Shown here in pieces: positions 53,201 through 64,000 of a stretch of DNA of 64,000 nucleotides; position 1 is the stretch's first letter, and the number at the start of each line of letters is the position of its first letter. This stretch comes from Linnemannia schmuckeri (lineage: Eukaryota > Mortierellomycota > Mortierellomycetes > Mortierellales > Mortierellaceae): positions 496,001 to 560,000 of the forward strand of contig JANATG010000004.1 in assembly GCA_029449235.1 (NCBI GenBank). The letters are read 5' to 3'. The notes beneath the pieces were generated by a model. The model saw only the letters and a list, made by a program, of their open reading frames with translations. It was not told the DNA's origin and ran no database searches. The position numbers and the translations under genes were made by a program.

Positions 53201-53564
53201 CATTAGACCTCACGCTAGCAAAAGGCACACACCTCCCCCCCTCCCCCCCATCATCACCATCCGTCACCCACTAGCACTACTCCTCCTCCTTCGCCCATGG
53301 GATCACCTCCACACTCCGGATCACCCAAATCAAAAAAATGATATAAAGGTCGGCACCATCTCTTTTTTTTCTTTTTTTTCCACTGCACTTTATTCTTCCT
53401 CTCCTTTTCTCTTTCTCATCCCTTGCAGTTTACTACCTGTTCTTTCTCCCCTCCCTTCTTTCATCATCAACACTCCCTTTACCATTGTCTTCTTTCTTTT
53501 TTCCCCCCACAAAGACACATACAAACACAACACATAGTTACAGACACCATCCAAGCCGAACAAC
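49672..53564. other. Large gene-free region between two divergent genes
   Basis: This 3.9-kb stretch contains the upstream regions of the coiled-coil gene (minus) and the sugar transporter (plus). It includes a T tract of 31 (50231-50261), AT-rich DNA, and no recognisable tRNA or protein. The plus-strand frame at 52237-52584 is hydrophobic but reads antisense to CAACAA-rich sequence and was not called. From about 53350 the sequence is the CT-rich transporter leader. Confidence 0.5.
53342..53347 (+). promoter_or_regulatory. TATA box of the sugar transporter gene
   Basis: TATAAA followed by GG lies 223 bp upstream of the start at 53565 and is directly followed by the CT-rich leader, as in THI4. 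Confidence 0.5.
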
Positions 53565-55341
53565 ATGACAAAAAAATACTCGCTCCTGAGTAATGTCTAC
53601 TTCCTGGGCGGATTCGCCACTATGGGCGGGTAAGTTCTCTCTTCATCCTTCTCTCCCCATCAGCCATGCATGCTTTCATCATCATGTATATTACCCAACT
53701 AACAAGCGTGCCCCTCTTCTTAATACCTACCAACCAAATAGAATGCTGTTCGGGTTCGACATTTCGTCAATGTCGGGAGTGGTCGGCACAAAGCGTTACC
53801 AAGACTACTTCAACCATCCCTCGTCCTCCCTTCAGGGCGGCATTGTCGCCTCCATGGCCGCAGGCTCCTTCTGCGGTGCCCTTCTAGCAGGACCCCTCGG
53901 TGATAAGATCTCTCGTAAACGCACTATCATGCTCGCCGCCGCCATCTGGATCGTTGGTTCCATCATCCAATGCGCCTCTGTCAATGTCGGCATGCTCATT
54001 GTCGGTCGTATCATCAATGGCATTGCTGTCGGTCTGGCTTCGATGATTGTCCCTGTTTACCAAGCCGAGATTGCTCCCAAGAATATCCGTGGTCGTATTG
54101 TCTCTCTCCAGCAGTGGGCTATTACTTGGGGTATTTTGATCCAATACTTTATCCAGTATGGGTGTTCGTTCATCGAATCCAATGCTGCTTTCCGTATCCC
54201 TTGGGGTGTCCAGCTCGTCCCTGGTGTGATCCTCTTGGTCGGTATCGCTTTCTTTCCTTTCTCCCCTCGTTGGTTGGCCGACAAGGGTCGCTGGGATGAG
54301 GCTCTTCAGGTCCTGGCCAACCTCCGTGCTGGCGGCGACAAGAACGACCCTGTTGTCCAGGCCGAGTACAAGGAGATTGAGGACGCCGTTAACTTTGACC
54401 GTACCCTCGCTGCCCGATCCTACATGGAACTTTTCCGTAAACCCGCTGTCCGTCGTGTCTTCCTTGGAATGTCTCTCCAGTCATGGTCTCAACTCACGGG
54501 CATGAACGTTGCCATGTACTACATTGTCTTTATCTTCCAGGGCGCCGGTATCACTGGTCAGAACGCCAACCTCCAGGCCTCCTCGATCCAGTATGTCCTG
54601 AACGTCGTCATGACCATCCCTGCAATTCTTTATATTGACCGCTGGGGTCGTCGTCCTGTGCTCTTGATCGGATCTTCCTTCATGGCTCTCTGGCTGTTCC
54701 TGATCGGTGGTCTGATGGGCGGGTTCGGTGGTCCCACTACCTCGGCTGACAATAAGACAACCACTTGGGCAATCCAAAACAACGACCCAGCCTCACGCGC
54801 TGTCATTGCTTGCTCGTACCTCTTCGTCTGCTCCTTTGCCATTTCCTGGGGTCCCGTCTCCTGGACCTACCCTGCCGAGATCTACCCCACGCGTATCCGT
54901 GCCAAGGCCGTTTCGCTCTCAACCGCTTCAAACTGGGCCTTCAATTTTGCACTCGCCTATGCTGTCCCCCCATTGCTTGAGTCCATCCAATATAGGACCT
55001 ACTTCATCTTTGCGGCCTTTTGTGTGGCCATGACCATCCACGTCTTCTTCATGTTCCCTGAGACCAAGGGCCGTACTCTGGAAGAGATGGACGAACTGTT
55101 CAACTCGGATATCCCTGCCTGGAAGACTCATTCTCAGCCCGCCTCGCGTCTGGATCGCGATATTGAGGAGATAAAGTTGAATCAGGAGCAGCCTCATCAC
55201 AATCAATTGGATAACAGTATCAACGGCAATAACCCGGACCACCATGTCCACCCTCACGACTCGATTCTATCCCCTCATGGCGCTGAAAAGATGGAATTGG
55301 TCCCTGGCTCCGGCGAAAAGACCGAGCTCGAGCGCATCTAA
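53565..55341 (+). CDS. MFS hexose transporter (sugar porter family)
   Basis: Two exons are inferred, 53565-53629 and 53742-55341, giving 554 residues. Exon 1 encodes YSLLSNVYFLGGFATMGG and the split Gly leads into MLFGFDISSMSG, completing the first helix with the family's G-x-L-F-G-x-D. Sugar porter signatures are GDKISRKRTIM (loop 2-3), IVGRIINGIAVGLASMIVPV, YQAEIAPKNIRGRIVSLQQW, GRRPVLL (loop 8-9) and PETKGRTLEEMDELF after helix 12. There are twelve helices and a 75-residue polar tail with a His/Asn-rich patch. The closest known type is the fungal high-affinity glucose transporter (HGT1/RGT2-like). Glucose or another hexose is the likely substrate, at the plasma membrane. The out-of-frame ATG at 53593 reads through the intron and is not the start. 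Confidence 0.92.
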
Positions 55342-56988
55342 TCGATTGTTGCATTGTCATGAAGACGAACAGGCGCTGTACATACTTTTTCTATCTAGTC
55401 CTTCTTTTTTACTTTACTTTTTACTTTACTTGTAGCTAACACCCAATGTCCTTAATAATATGCGCATACACACAAAAGCAAAGTACTATCCAAAATTACA
55501 TCTCATTATGACCATGTCGGCCTATTTGTTTGTTTGTCGGTTGGTTGTTTCGCATATTTGGTTGAGCAACCATATCGAGTTCTCCGAGAAAGCAGCCTTT
55601 ATTCCCTCCCCTTAACCCTCTCTCACTTGTTTGTTTGTATGAGTGAGCGTGGAAAGGTGCATGTTGTATGCCGCCCGTTAGTTAGACTTCTTTTATTTTT
55701 TTTCTTGTCCTTGACTATTCACAATTTTGCATGATATCATTCTACCCACGCCACAAAAAACGCTCTGTCCCATTTTGGACATGGTGTCCATGCTATGTGT
55801 TTGTCGTCCAAATGCAGACAAACCAAGAAAGCATAAAGACGCGAGAGAAAAATAAAAAGGAAAAAAATGCCTTTTCGCCGTCTACCATGTCTCTTTCTTA
55901 AACGGGTCTAACGCCACAAGGATGAATGTCTTGAGGGGAAAAAAAGAAGGTTTTGTGTTCGTGTGCGCACTAGCCCTCAGTCATGCTAACATTTTGGGCG
56001 AAATAATTTTTTTGTTTCTCTTCTTTTTCCTTTTGGAACTAAGGAACCATATTCACCCTCTCCACACATTTCACTTGTTTTTTGTTTAAAAAGAGTCAGG
56101 CACTGGGTGGCAGTTGTATCATAGCAGTTACTCGGTTCACCGTTAGTAAAGCATGCTCCTTCATTGGTTGGCGAGATTGTGCGCAAAGAACGAGAGCGTT
56201 CTCGAAAGCAAAATTTTTATAGCATTGCTGCATCAAGGAACAGGCAAGAGGAGAGAGAGGGTGAGTGAGTGAGAGAGAGGGAATCAATCTGTGGTCTGTG
56301 CACCGTGAGGGGAAGAAAGGAAGGAGAGGGAGAGAGACACATAAACAACAAAGGCCAAGCAAAGTAATCTTCCACCCTCACTCTGTCCTCATGGTCGCGA
56401 ACAAGAAAGTCACGGTGACCCTTGCTACAAGTCAAGAGTCAGCTCTACAACGCGGCTGAGATGGGGGATTAGGCGAATGAGTTGAAGTGGCCCATAGCTA
56501 AGAAATGATGTTTCTTTCCTAGAAAATATGCTTCGACCTTTAGCATACAGGGCAAGGCATACAAAAAAAGGGGGCAATACTTTCACGCTCTTCATCCCCC
56601 CTTTCCTTCGTCCCTTCATTCCTCCTTTTTTTTTATTTGTTGCATTAGGTATGGATGGTGGTCAGAGACAGGATAGGGAAAAAAATCCATTCTCATTCCT
56701 CCCAACGACGGTCATTTCATCCCAACCATTCCTTATACACATACACACACACATCTGCCTTTCTATCAATCCTCCTCTTTATTCCCATGCATTGTTCACC
56801 ACTATCCTCATTTTTTCTCTTTCTCTTTGACCAGTTTGTGTCCTCTCTCTCTCAGTTTCTCTTTTTTTTCACTGTTACTTATCTATCACCCCTCCCTCAC
56901 GCTCATATTCTTTCTCTGTTTCACTCAACAACGTCGAACAACCAAACAGTCAGGCAGATACAACACACTTGACCTTCACATCTCATTC
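55342..56988. other. Spacer between transporter and type II membrane protein gene
   Basis: No gene is recognised. It contains the transporter's 3' flank, AT-rich and GA-rich stretches, and a CT-rich leader from about 56690 that runs to the next start. Confidence 0.5.
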
Positions 56989-58323
56989 ATGGGCAACACA
57001 CTAGTTGGTCCAGGCGTCCTCCGAGATACGCTCCAATACCCACCCACCACCGAAGGTAGCATCATGGTTGGCCGCAACAATTCTAACAGCAATGGATCCC
57101 ACTATTATCAACAACACTCCACAAGTACACCCTCAGTTCCCCTTGGTGGGCTAGGCGGTCTCCTAGCAACCCCACCTTCAACGATGGGGACCCGATTCCG
57201 TCGGTCGTATTTCGGACAGTTTGTCTTCCTGATCGGGCTGTTGTCGTTGATTATCTTTTTGCAGGATTCTATGCTCTCTTCCTCGTCGTCGGTGAAGGAT
57301 CCCGTGTTTGTGGTGGGGAATCCGGAGGATGTTCGGAATGAGAGGAAGGGAGGATTGGGAGGATTGAGTGGTGGGTATAGTCGTGTCCAGACCGTTACTA
57401 CTTCCATCACACAGGATCCATTGCTCGGACAACAACAGAAGCAGCAGAGACAACAATCCACGCCATTGCCACAACCGCTACAGCCACAACAAGAACAACC
57501 GCAGGACGAAAAGGAGGAATGGTTGATGGAGGCGGAGAGGTTATTGAAGGCGGACGAAGCGGGAGAAGAGAAGATGACAGAGACTGTCGCGGCAGTGATG
57601 AAAACGACTGCGATGATCGAGCCCGCTGCTTTCACGCCTTCTGGAATCAACAACGACAATAACCATAGCAATAGTGATGATCGGATTGGAGGAATGAAGG
57701 AGAAGACGATGCAGTGGATGAAGACATTCGCAAACCTCCTGCTCGGACATGGGCCACTCGATCTCGACGAGGTAGTGGTAGTTGAGCAAGAGAACAAAGT
57801 TAGGCACGGAATGGTGGACGATGAAGGATTAGCAGTGTTTATTCCAGAGACCAAGCAGCAGGGTCAAGAAGCCGAAATTGTCTCTTTGCCAGCGGTGGCG
57901 GTCATGGATCTCCCCGGCCAAGAGTCCATCCCTGAATACCAAATCCTCTCCAACCCAGCAACCGTCAACCTCACTCCTCCACCACCACTACAAGCACCAC
58001 CACTAGCAGAGCCAATCCACGCAAAGCACCATTGGACACCCAGCAGGATCCAAAAAGCCCTTGACCCTACCCTTGAAGCCTTAACCCTCCTCCCTCCACC
58101 ACGCCCACAAGACAAGGGGGACAAGTTGTCTCGTCTCGAGATTGTGACATGGCAACAGGACCAGGACTTGACCGAGTGCAGGGGGCAGAAGGATAACTAT
58201 GAGCATGATATTGAGAACCTCCGACATGTTATCGAGGAGCAAGATTCGGATCTAAGGGATTTGAGGGGTCAGATTGAGGCGCTCAAGGCGCAGGCTGCTG
58301 CTTTTGAGGTCGAACTCAAGTAG
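56989..58323 (+). CDS. Putative type II membrane protein with C-terminal coiled coil, unknown
   Basis: This is a single exon of 444 residues. The frame is open 54 codons further upstream through the CT-rich leader; the ATG at 56989 (TTCATGGGC) gives an N-terminus MGNTLVGPGVLRDTLQYPP that lacks the leader's Phe/Ser bias. A 70-residue cytosolic region ends in RFRRSY, followed by one membrane helix (FGQFVFLIGLLSLIIFLQ, about 76-93). Long low-complexity parts follow, including Gln-rich (about 140-165) and Pro-rich (about 325-345) stretches. The final 55 residues are a coiled coil (LRHVIEEQDSDLRDLRGQIE). This layout is like Golgi or ER type II proteins, but no catalytic domain is visible. Function is unknown. 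Confidence 0.7.
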   Translation: MGNTLVGPGVLRDTLQYPPTTEGSIMVGRNNSNSNGSHYYQQHSTSTPSVPLGGLGGLLATPPSTMGTRFRRSYFGQFVFLIGLLSLIIFLQDSMLSSSSSVKDPVFVVGNPEDVRNERKGGLGGLSGGYSRVQTVTTSITQDPLLGQQQKQQRQQSTPLPQPLQPQQEQPQDEKEEWLMEAERLLKADEAGEEKMTETVAAVMKTTAMIEPAAFTPSGINNDNNHSNSDDRIGGMKEKTMQWMKTFANLLLGHGPLDLDEVVVVEQENKVRHGMVDDEGLAVFIPETKQQGQEAEIVSLPAVAVMDLPGQESIPEYQILSNPATVNLTPPPPLQAPPLAEPIHAKHHWTPSRIQKALDPTLEALTLLPPPRPQDKGDKLSRLEIVTWQQDQDLTECRGQKDNYEHDIENLRHVIEEQDSDLRDLRGQIEALKAQAAAFEVELK

Positions 58324-59159
58324 GCTTGGCTTGGCTTCTCTTTGTGGCGAAGGAAGATGTTGTTTGAATGGAAGGTCCCAGAAAAAAATTTATATAAATA
58401 TGCGTAGGCGCCTTTTTTTTTTCAGAGTGGAATTCGACTGCCAGTTTTGCCGTAATGAGGCCAACAATGTCCACAATAATCGATAAGCGGAAACCGCATG
58501 AACCAAATGCCAGTGGATCTTATTGTTATCTATTGTTTCCACAACGGAAACATACACGCATACCACATTTCAATCGCTCTTTTCGTGTCTTTGTCCTCTT
58601 AATATATCTTGCTCTATCCTCCATTCCTCTTTTTCATTCACTTGTATCTCTCTTCTCCTTCACCTATTCTTCACCACTCCTTTTCAATTCTCCTCCAGCT
58701 GCTCCTTACGTCCTTTGCGGCGGCGGAGGGGGGGGGGGGGGGGCCGCGCCCAGCTCGAACTTCATCCTTTTTTCTTAACAACAAAATCATCAAAAACAAG
58801 TCGTCACTGCCGCATTACATCCCCTCTATTTTTTTTCTCAGTCGTCCGCTCTCTAATCGCCTCCACTACTGTATTCCACGTCCTTGACAAACCCCCACGT
58901 CGGTCTCTGGGATCTCATCATCCTGGTCGGGCACCGTCTCTTTTTTTTCCAATTTGTCATCCATATCCTATCCTTGTGCCTTTTCACCGAGCAGCCGGAC
59001 TTGTCTTCATCATATATATTCATCGTTCAGCATTGCAAAGAATGGATCCCCGGCTCCTCTGTGAGGCACATTTTTTTTTTTTTTTTTTATTTTTTAAACT
59101 TTTCGCGCCCATACGTCCTACCTTTCTGCTTCTTCGCGAAGCTGGTATCAATTGCCTGT

Positions 59160-60160
59160 ATCCAGCACCGGGAATCCACGCAATGGAAACACTTCTCTAT
59201 CGTTCGCGTCGTGTCTTCCGCTGTATTCTTATCCTCGTCTCGTCGGCTGCCTCAGTCACTCGACAAGACCTTCCGCCTTCTGTGATCCCCTCGCACCTCG
59301 CACCCGGTCCTTCAAGGTTCTCGGTTTACCACGCATCCTCAATCGTCCGTGCTTCTCACATTGACAATCTCATTTTATCCAACCAGAGTCCAAATATCAA
59401 TCCTAATCTGCAGGACTTGTTCAACCGCCCTGCCGCGACGAAAGCTTTTTTTTGATCCTAACCTTGCCTTCCTGCGATCTGTCAATTTACTCTTGTCATC
59501 TGCAAGATCGTCCCTCCTCCTCGTCGTCTGGACTGCCAAAGTCGTCAACGCCCACCCTATTGGCAAACATGACCAACTCGTCGTAGGCAAACCCAGATTT
59601 TGGTCTACACCCCCTCCCTCCTCTCCGTCGGTTGTGCGCTTGGATCCGTTTCCTCATGCGACAAAGCTGATGTTTGCATGTCATTATGACTATTACGCAA
59701 GAGTCCAAGTAGACCATATTCTCCAGAGATGCTCCATAATGGAACATCTTGTCATCCTCAAACATTGAGGACGGTTCAGAACCTCCAACTCTTCAATATT
59801 TTTCACACCACTTGCTCGAACATTCGTCACTGGTCAAGCCCATCGAGCGATAGAGAATGTGGCGCTCAATCCCCCCTACCCCGCCGCCGACTCGTCCCCT
59901 CCGTCTCCGCGCCAACCCTCCACTTGATACCGAACCTACGTGCCGACTGGCTCTCCCCGATCCTTGAATGGAAAAAACATCGCAGACAATACCACAATGC
60001 TACTCGCAACATTCCTATCTACCTCCAAGTCTGTCGGCCTCCCTCTGTCTCCTTTTCGTTCGGTTACCCCTGTTCGCATCCGAGGCGTTTCGCAGCTCTC
60101 ACCACTGCCGAGCAAGGCGACGGTTCTTCGGATACCTACTTGCCGACGGAGGCGTTTTTC
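59160..60160 (+). pseudogene. Interrupted coding-like frame, identity unknown
   Basis: From about 59180 one frame reads protein-like text (SVTRQDLPPSVIPSHLAPGP, then NPNLQDLFNRPAATKAFF) and stops in a T8 run at 59447-59454. One base less there would join it to the next frame, DPNLAFLRSVNLLLSSARSS, and then VVNAHPIGKHDQLVVGKPRF, which ends at 59766. The same frame continues past that stop with TFVTGQAHRAIENVALNPPY, hits another stop near 59918, and goes on to about 60150. C-ending codons suggest former coding, but pyrimidine bias of the region could also explain it. No family is recognised, and the minus strand of part of it also reads plausibly. Confidence 0.22.
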
Positions 60161-61464
60161 TTCTTTGTATTTTTTTTTTACCTTTCTTGCCCTTTATCTC
60201 ATATTGTTCCTTTCTGCTCGCAGAGTGTTGGGAAGGAGGGGGGTGATTTCTTTCTTTTCGGTTCTTCTACTTTGTTTCCTTCTTAAACGGACACATGCAT
60301 TACATCCTCCCTTTTACATTTTTCTTCCGCAATGGTGAAGAAACTTCCATGAAGATTGTATCTCCGTTCGCCTTGAAATTTATGCTCAGTAGGGATACGG
60401 GTGCACACCGCTATCACTTCTCAGTCATCCCGTCTCCTCTCTAATGTACTTCCACTCTCTTTCTTTCCTGTTCACGCGTCTTCTTTTGTGGGTCCTCTCA
60501 CTTCCTTCCTTCTGTATGAGAAGCAAATCCTCAAATCCGTCGGTCGGTCGAAGAGGAGCGAGTCTATTTTCTTTGAGATCTCTTTTCTCCTTCTCCCCTA
60601 CCTGCTTTTTCGTTTTTTTTTTTGTTCCAGAAATAAACCGTCACACGGTATGTATGAAGATATCCCACCCCATTTAATTGGCAGTCAAAACCGCTATTTG
60701 TTTGTTTCTCCGCCTGCTTTTCAGCCATCCCATAACCAAAAAGTGCTCTAACCGCTCTCATTTTCTTACCTAACGCCCACAGCCCCCCTCCTCCTTCATA
60801 TCCACATTTCCTGTTCCAAATCCATCCAAACCCTCGCAGTTACACACCAATTGTACACACCTTACCTGCTCGTTTTAGCAGTCCCTTTTCCCTCTCACTT
60901 GCAATAAATACTCGCGCGGTCTTGCAGCCATTTGGTTTCTTCAAGTTAGTCGGCAGTGAATCATATATTAAATATGTATAATTCACCCGAATTATCCTCA
61001 GCTGCTAATCATCCGTTGTTTGATCATGCCGAAATGATTCCATCGGTTCAAGTTAGCGAGAATGAACCAACCCTGAAGGCTCTCTGAGCAGTCCCTAGGA
61101 AGTCCATCCAGGGTGCTGCATTAGATGCGTCAACATCTCTTACTCTCAATTCAAAAAAAAAAAAAAAGAAAGAAAGAAAGAAAGAAAGAATATGCGAACT
61201 GCAAAGTTCACAGAAAAAAGTGTTATATCGGTCAATCATTCCCGTAAAACACAAAGGCACAGAGGTTATCAATTGCCCATTATTTCCTCGTTGTTGATAA
61301 GTGATCGCTCGAAAACGACGATGACCCGTTCAAGGTGATCAATGAAAGGAAAAAAAGGATGAACCTCCATTTTGCCTCAGGAGTGTAAATGAATTTTTTT
61401 TTTTTTGCTCTGATCATCACTGGATCTCAAAAAAAAACCAGGGCAAATCTACTTGTTGTGTTGG

Positions 61465-61470
61465 TTTATT
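61465..61470 (-). terminator. Poly(A) signal AATAAA of the V-ATPase a gene
   Basis: A minus-strand AATAAA lies 57 nt downstream of the stop codon at 61527. Confidence 0.45.
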
Positions 61471-61526
61471 CAAAAGTCGTTTGTCTCTTGTCTATCTCAT
61501 GCATGCATTCATTCCCGGCTACGACT

Positions 61527-63908
61527 TTACGGATCCTTCTCTGACAAGATCGTCGCAAACGAGAAGGGTTCAAACGCATATCCAGTTCCCTACACACAGC
61601 AAAGCGGTCAAACACAATCTTTTTTGTAAGTACTCATCACAACAACACACAATCATAGCAACTACAAAGCAACTACAAAAAAACCAAGGGCAGACTTACG
61701 ATGTAGAATTTGTTGTTGAACTCGACCCAGTGGAGACGGAGGGCGTGTAGGAAGGCAGAAAGTCCCTCCATACCGACAAGAATAAAGATCGTCAACGAGA
61801 ACCACATGGTAAACATCACGATTGTCATGAACGTTCCCACCGCGCCTGTAAAGCCCCACGCCATCCCCAGCGTCATGCTCCACAATACTTCCGACAGCTG
61901 AGCATGAGCCAAAGACAGCGCCCACAAACGCAGGTACGACGCCGTATTAGAGATACAACCCAGACAGAAATCGATCGTGTGAATGACCTGGTGGATCAGT
62001 TCCTCCGAGAATTCAAACTCGTGCTCCGAGGACTCTCCATGGTCTTCTGCCACAATAGCTCCTCCGGCCTCGTCAGTGTGATCGCTGTCAGTACTGACGC
62101 GGACATTGTGTTCTGAGGGTTGGTGGTATCCCATTGCACGAGCCTTTCCATGCTCATACTTGAGGTAGTAGGGCTTGAGGAACAGCATCCATGGGATGCA
62201 AATGAAAGCGATCAACACCAGAAAACCTTGAATAAAGCCCTATTAACACAATTGCAAGAAGAATTAGTTGTTAGACATCGGTGTTACACATCTGCAAACG
62301 CTGACATTCTTCTCTAAAAACAAGGAGACGTACCTGTCCAGGATACAGTTTGTCGGCCGCGTTGACAGATCCGGGGCTCAAGAACATGTAGATCATTGTG
62401 TTGAGTAAACTAGGAGGCGAGTTGCGAATGGCGTGACCAGCAGCATCGGTCTCGAACCAGTTGACCGTCCACTTGTAGATGATCATAATGACCAAGTATC
62501 CAAACAGAGACTGCATAAACAGCATCTGGGGGATGAATCCTCCGATCACGTCAATGGGCTTGCGGTAGAACTTGGCGTTAAAAAAGACCATGCAGATGCC
62601 AAACGACATGTGAATGACTCCAAGGATGACAGACATTTTCATCTTATATGAGTTGGTAAACAGCAAATAGTTCTCTGTTCCATGCCATGCGTAGTCGATT
62701 CCAAAGGGGTAGATGTGTCCGGTAGGTTCGGCAACTAAGGTCGTCTTGCCATCATAGTCCTCGGGAACGTTAAAGTGCCAACCAGACGTGAACCAAGGCA
62801 GTGCGCGTGAAAAGATATCGTTGTACATCATTCCCGTAAAGAGCGAGAATGCTCCCATCAGCAACACAATGTATCGACCGGCAAACACCATTTGGAACAT
62901 CTACCATTGCAAGCAAGAGATGTGAGTATCAAAAATCAAACCAATATTTTTGACATTCACAGTTCGGTACATATGATTGGTAGTGCTTACCTCGCCGTCA
63001 ACGCTGGCGAGCTTGCGCTCGTTGAGACAAAGATACAATGCGGCGAGTAAGACCAGGATTCCGTGACCGACATCACCAAACATGACAGCGAACAAAAAAG
63101 GGAAAGAGATGATGGTAAAGAGACCAGGGTTAACCTCACGGTACTTGGCCATACCATAGGCATCGACAATGCCCTGGAAACCCGATGTGAACTTGTTGGT
63201 CTTGTGGTAGGTTGGTGGCTCCTTGTGTGTCTTCAACTCGTTCAAGATCGAAGAAACCATAGATCCAGACCGTTGAGTGACTTCCCGAAGAGCTGCCTGG
63301 ATTGTGTTGATCTCGTTGGTCGGGCACCATCCCTCGGCAATCAGACACTTGCGGTTGATGTCATAGTTGAAGTGGTTCATAGTGTGGTAGGTCGCCTTCT
63401 CCTTCTTGACAATCGTCATCCACGATGTCAAGTTCTCCGAGATCCTGGTCAGTTCCAGGCGACGCGTTTGTGTTGTGTTGACAAGGACAGAGTTGAACTC
63501 GTCTATATGACGTTCCACCTCTTGCAGAGCATCCCTCCGGCGCTCCGCATTAGAATCGATCGGGTAGAGAGTTGCGCCAAGGGACTCTGCGATCTTTTTG
63601 ATCTTGGCAATGATCTCGCGTCCATGAGCAAAAATAATGAAGACATTCTTCTCGACAACGGTGTCTGTCGAGGGATCGATCACGGGCTCGTCAATCGCTG
63701 CGGTATTCATGTACAAGTTTCCACGGAGTGATCTCCAGAGGATGCGCTCAAAGGTCTGCATCTTGCTGCGAGGGATCACACCAGTGACATTACCCAGGTT
63801 CAATCCAACGTTCTGGTTTCCTGCGCCTCCAGTCTCCAGATCGCGATCCAACAGGGGCACCTCTGGTTCGTCAAACGAGTTGCGAATGTCCTCTTGGTGA
63901 GAAGCAGC
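61527..63908 (-). CDS. VPH1: V-type ATPase subunit a (VPH1/STV1 type), 5' partial
   Basis: Four exons lie in the window: 63908-62991, 62900-62334, 62239-61700 and 61589-61527, all phase 0, encoding 695 residues. The first exon or exons (about 120-140 residues by family length) lie beyond the right edge. Subunit a forms the proton half-channels of the membrane Vo sector. Family blocks are GNVTGVIPRSKMQTFERILW, AEGWCPTNEI, FAVMFGDVGHGILVLL, the short MFQMVFAGRYIVLLMGAF at an exon start, ISNTASYLRLWALSLAHAQL with the essential Arg facing the c-ring, and the end FEPFSFATILSEKDP. An acidic loop (about 62130-61990) is rich in His, Asp and Ser. VPH1 (vacuolar) versus STV1 (Golgi) cannot be decided from sequence alone. 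Confidence 0.93.
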
Positions 63909-64000
63909 CTAAGGTCGATTAGCAAGGAAGAGCCGTCAATAAAAGTTGAGAAAAGTATCGGATCGAAGTAAAGCGAATTTTTGATTTTGTCATGGTCCAA

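Larger units (their letters stand above)
58324..61526. other. Gene-poor region before V-ATPase subunit a
   Basis: No secure gene is present. It contains a G run near 58729-58743 and T tracts near 59070-59090 and 61390-61402. From about 59170 to 60150 the plus strand carries coding-like but interrupted frames, annotated separately. The remainder is CT-rich or AT-rich. Confidence 0.45.

Overview
The window reads as nuclear DNA of an early-diverging filamentous fungus, most likely Mortierellomycota (Mortierella-like). The reasons are compact genes split by short GT-AG introns (donors mainly GTAAGT or GTACGT, acceptors TAG), long pyrimidine- and CAACAA-rich leaders, many poly-T and CT tracts, fungal-type QCR9, CCC2, THI4, UBC7 and V-ATPase genes, and decayed NACHT-pentapeptide-WD40 genes of a kind I associate with Mortierella. 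The taxonomic call is inference. Exon coordinates were worked out by hand from splice sites, reading phase and protein families, and have not been tested against transcripts.

Layout. 1-13.4 kb holds housekeeping genes: a 63-residue HMG/YABBY-like protein, a C1orf74-like (DUF4504) protein, ribosomal protein eS21 divergent from complex III subunit QCR9, and a copper P-type ATPase (CCC2). 13.4-23.4 kb is accessory and eroded. It contains a broken STAND/NLR-like gene whose Walker A lysine-flanking glycine is changed, a second WD40 fragment of the same type, two smaller decayed reading frames, a perfect hairpin palindrome and a 20-bp minisatellite. 23.5-28.0 kb is a tandem array of three paralogous seven-helix membrane proteins of unknown function. 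30.7-32.1 kb holds THI4, the suicide thiazole synthase.

33.1-38.3 kb holds the most interesting locus: three head-to-tail UBC7-type E2 genes with the same five-exon structure. Only the most upstream copy keeps the catalytic cysteine. The two downstream copies have Glu and Gln there but otherwise intact frames and splice sites, so they look like expressed pseudo-E2s (UEV-like).

40-46.9 kb carries a PPN2-like phosphatase, a secreted alpha/beta hydrolase containing an 11-nt microexon, AP-1 sigma, and a divergently placed stand-alone mu-adaptin longin-like protein. 47.8-58.3 kb carries an unknown coiled-coil membrane protein, an MFS hexose transporter and an unknown type II membrane protein. The right edge cuts through V-ATPase subunit a (VPH1-type).

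Functional themes are endomembrane traffic and acidification (AP-1 sigma, mu-like longin, V-ATPase a, CCC2, PPN2-like), ER-associated ubiquitination (UBC7 cluster) and basic metabolism (QCR9, THI4, sugar uptake). No tRNA, rRNA, CRISPR or intact transposon was recognised.
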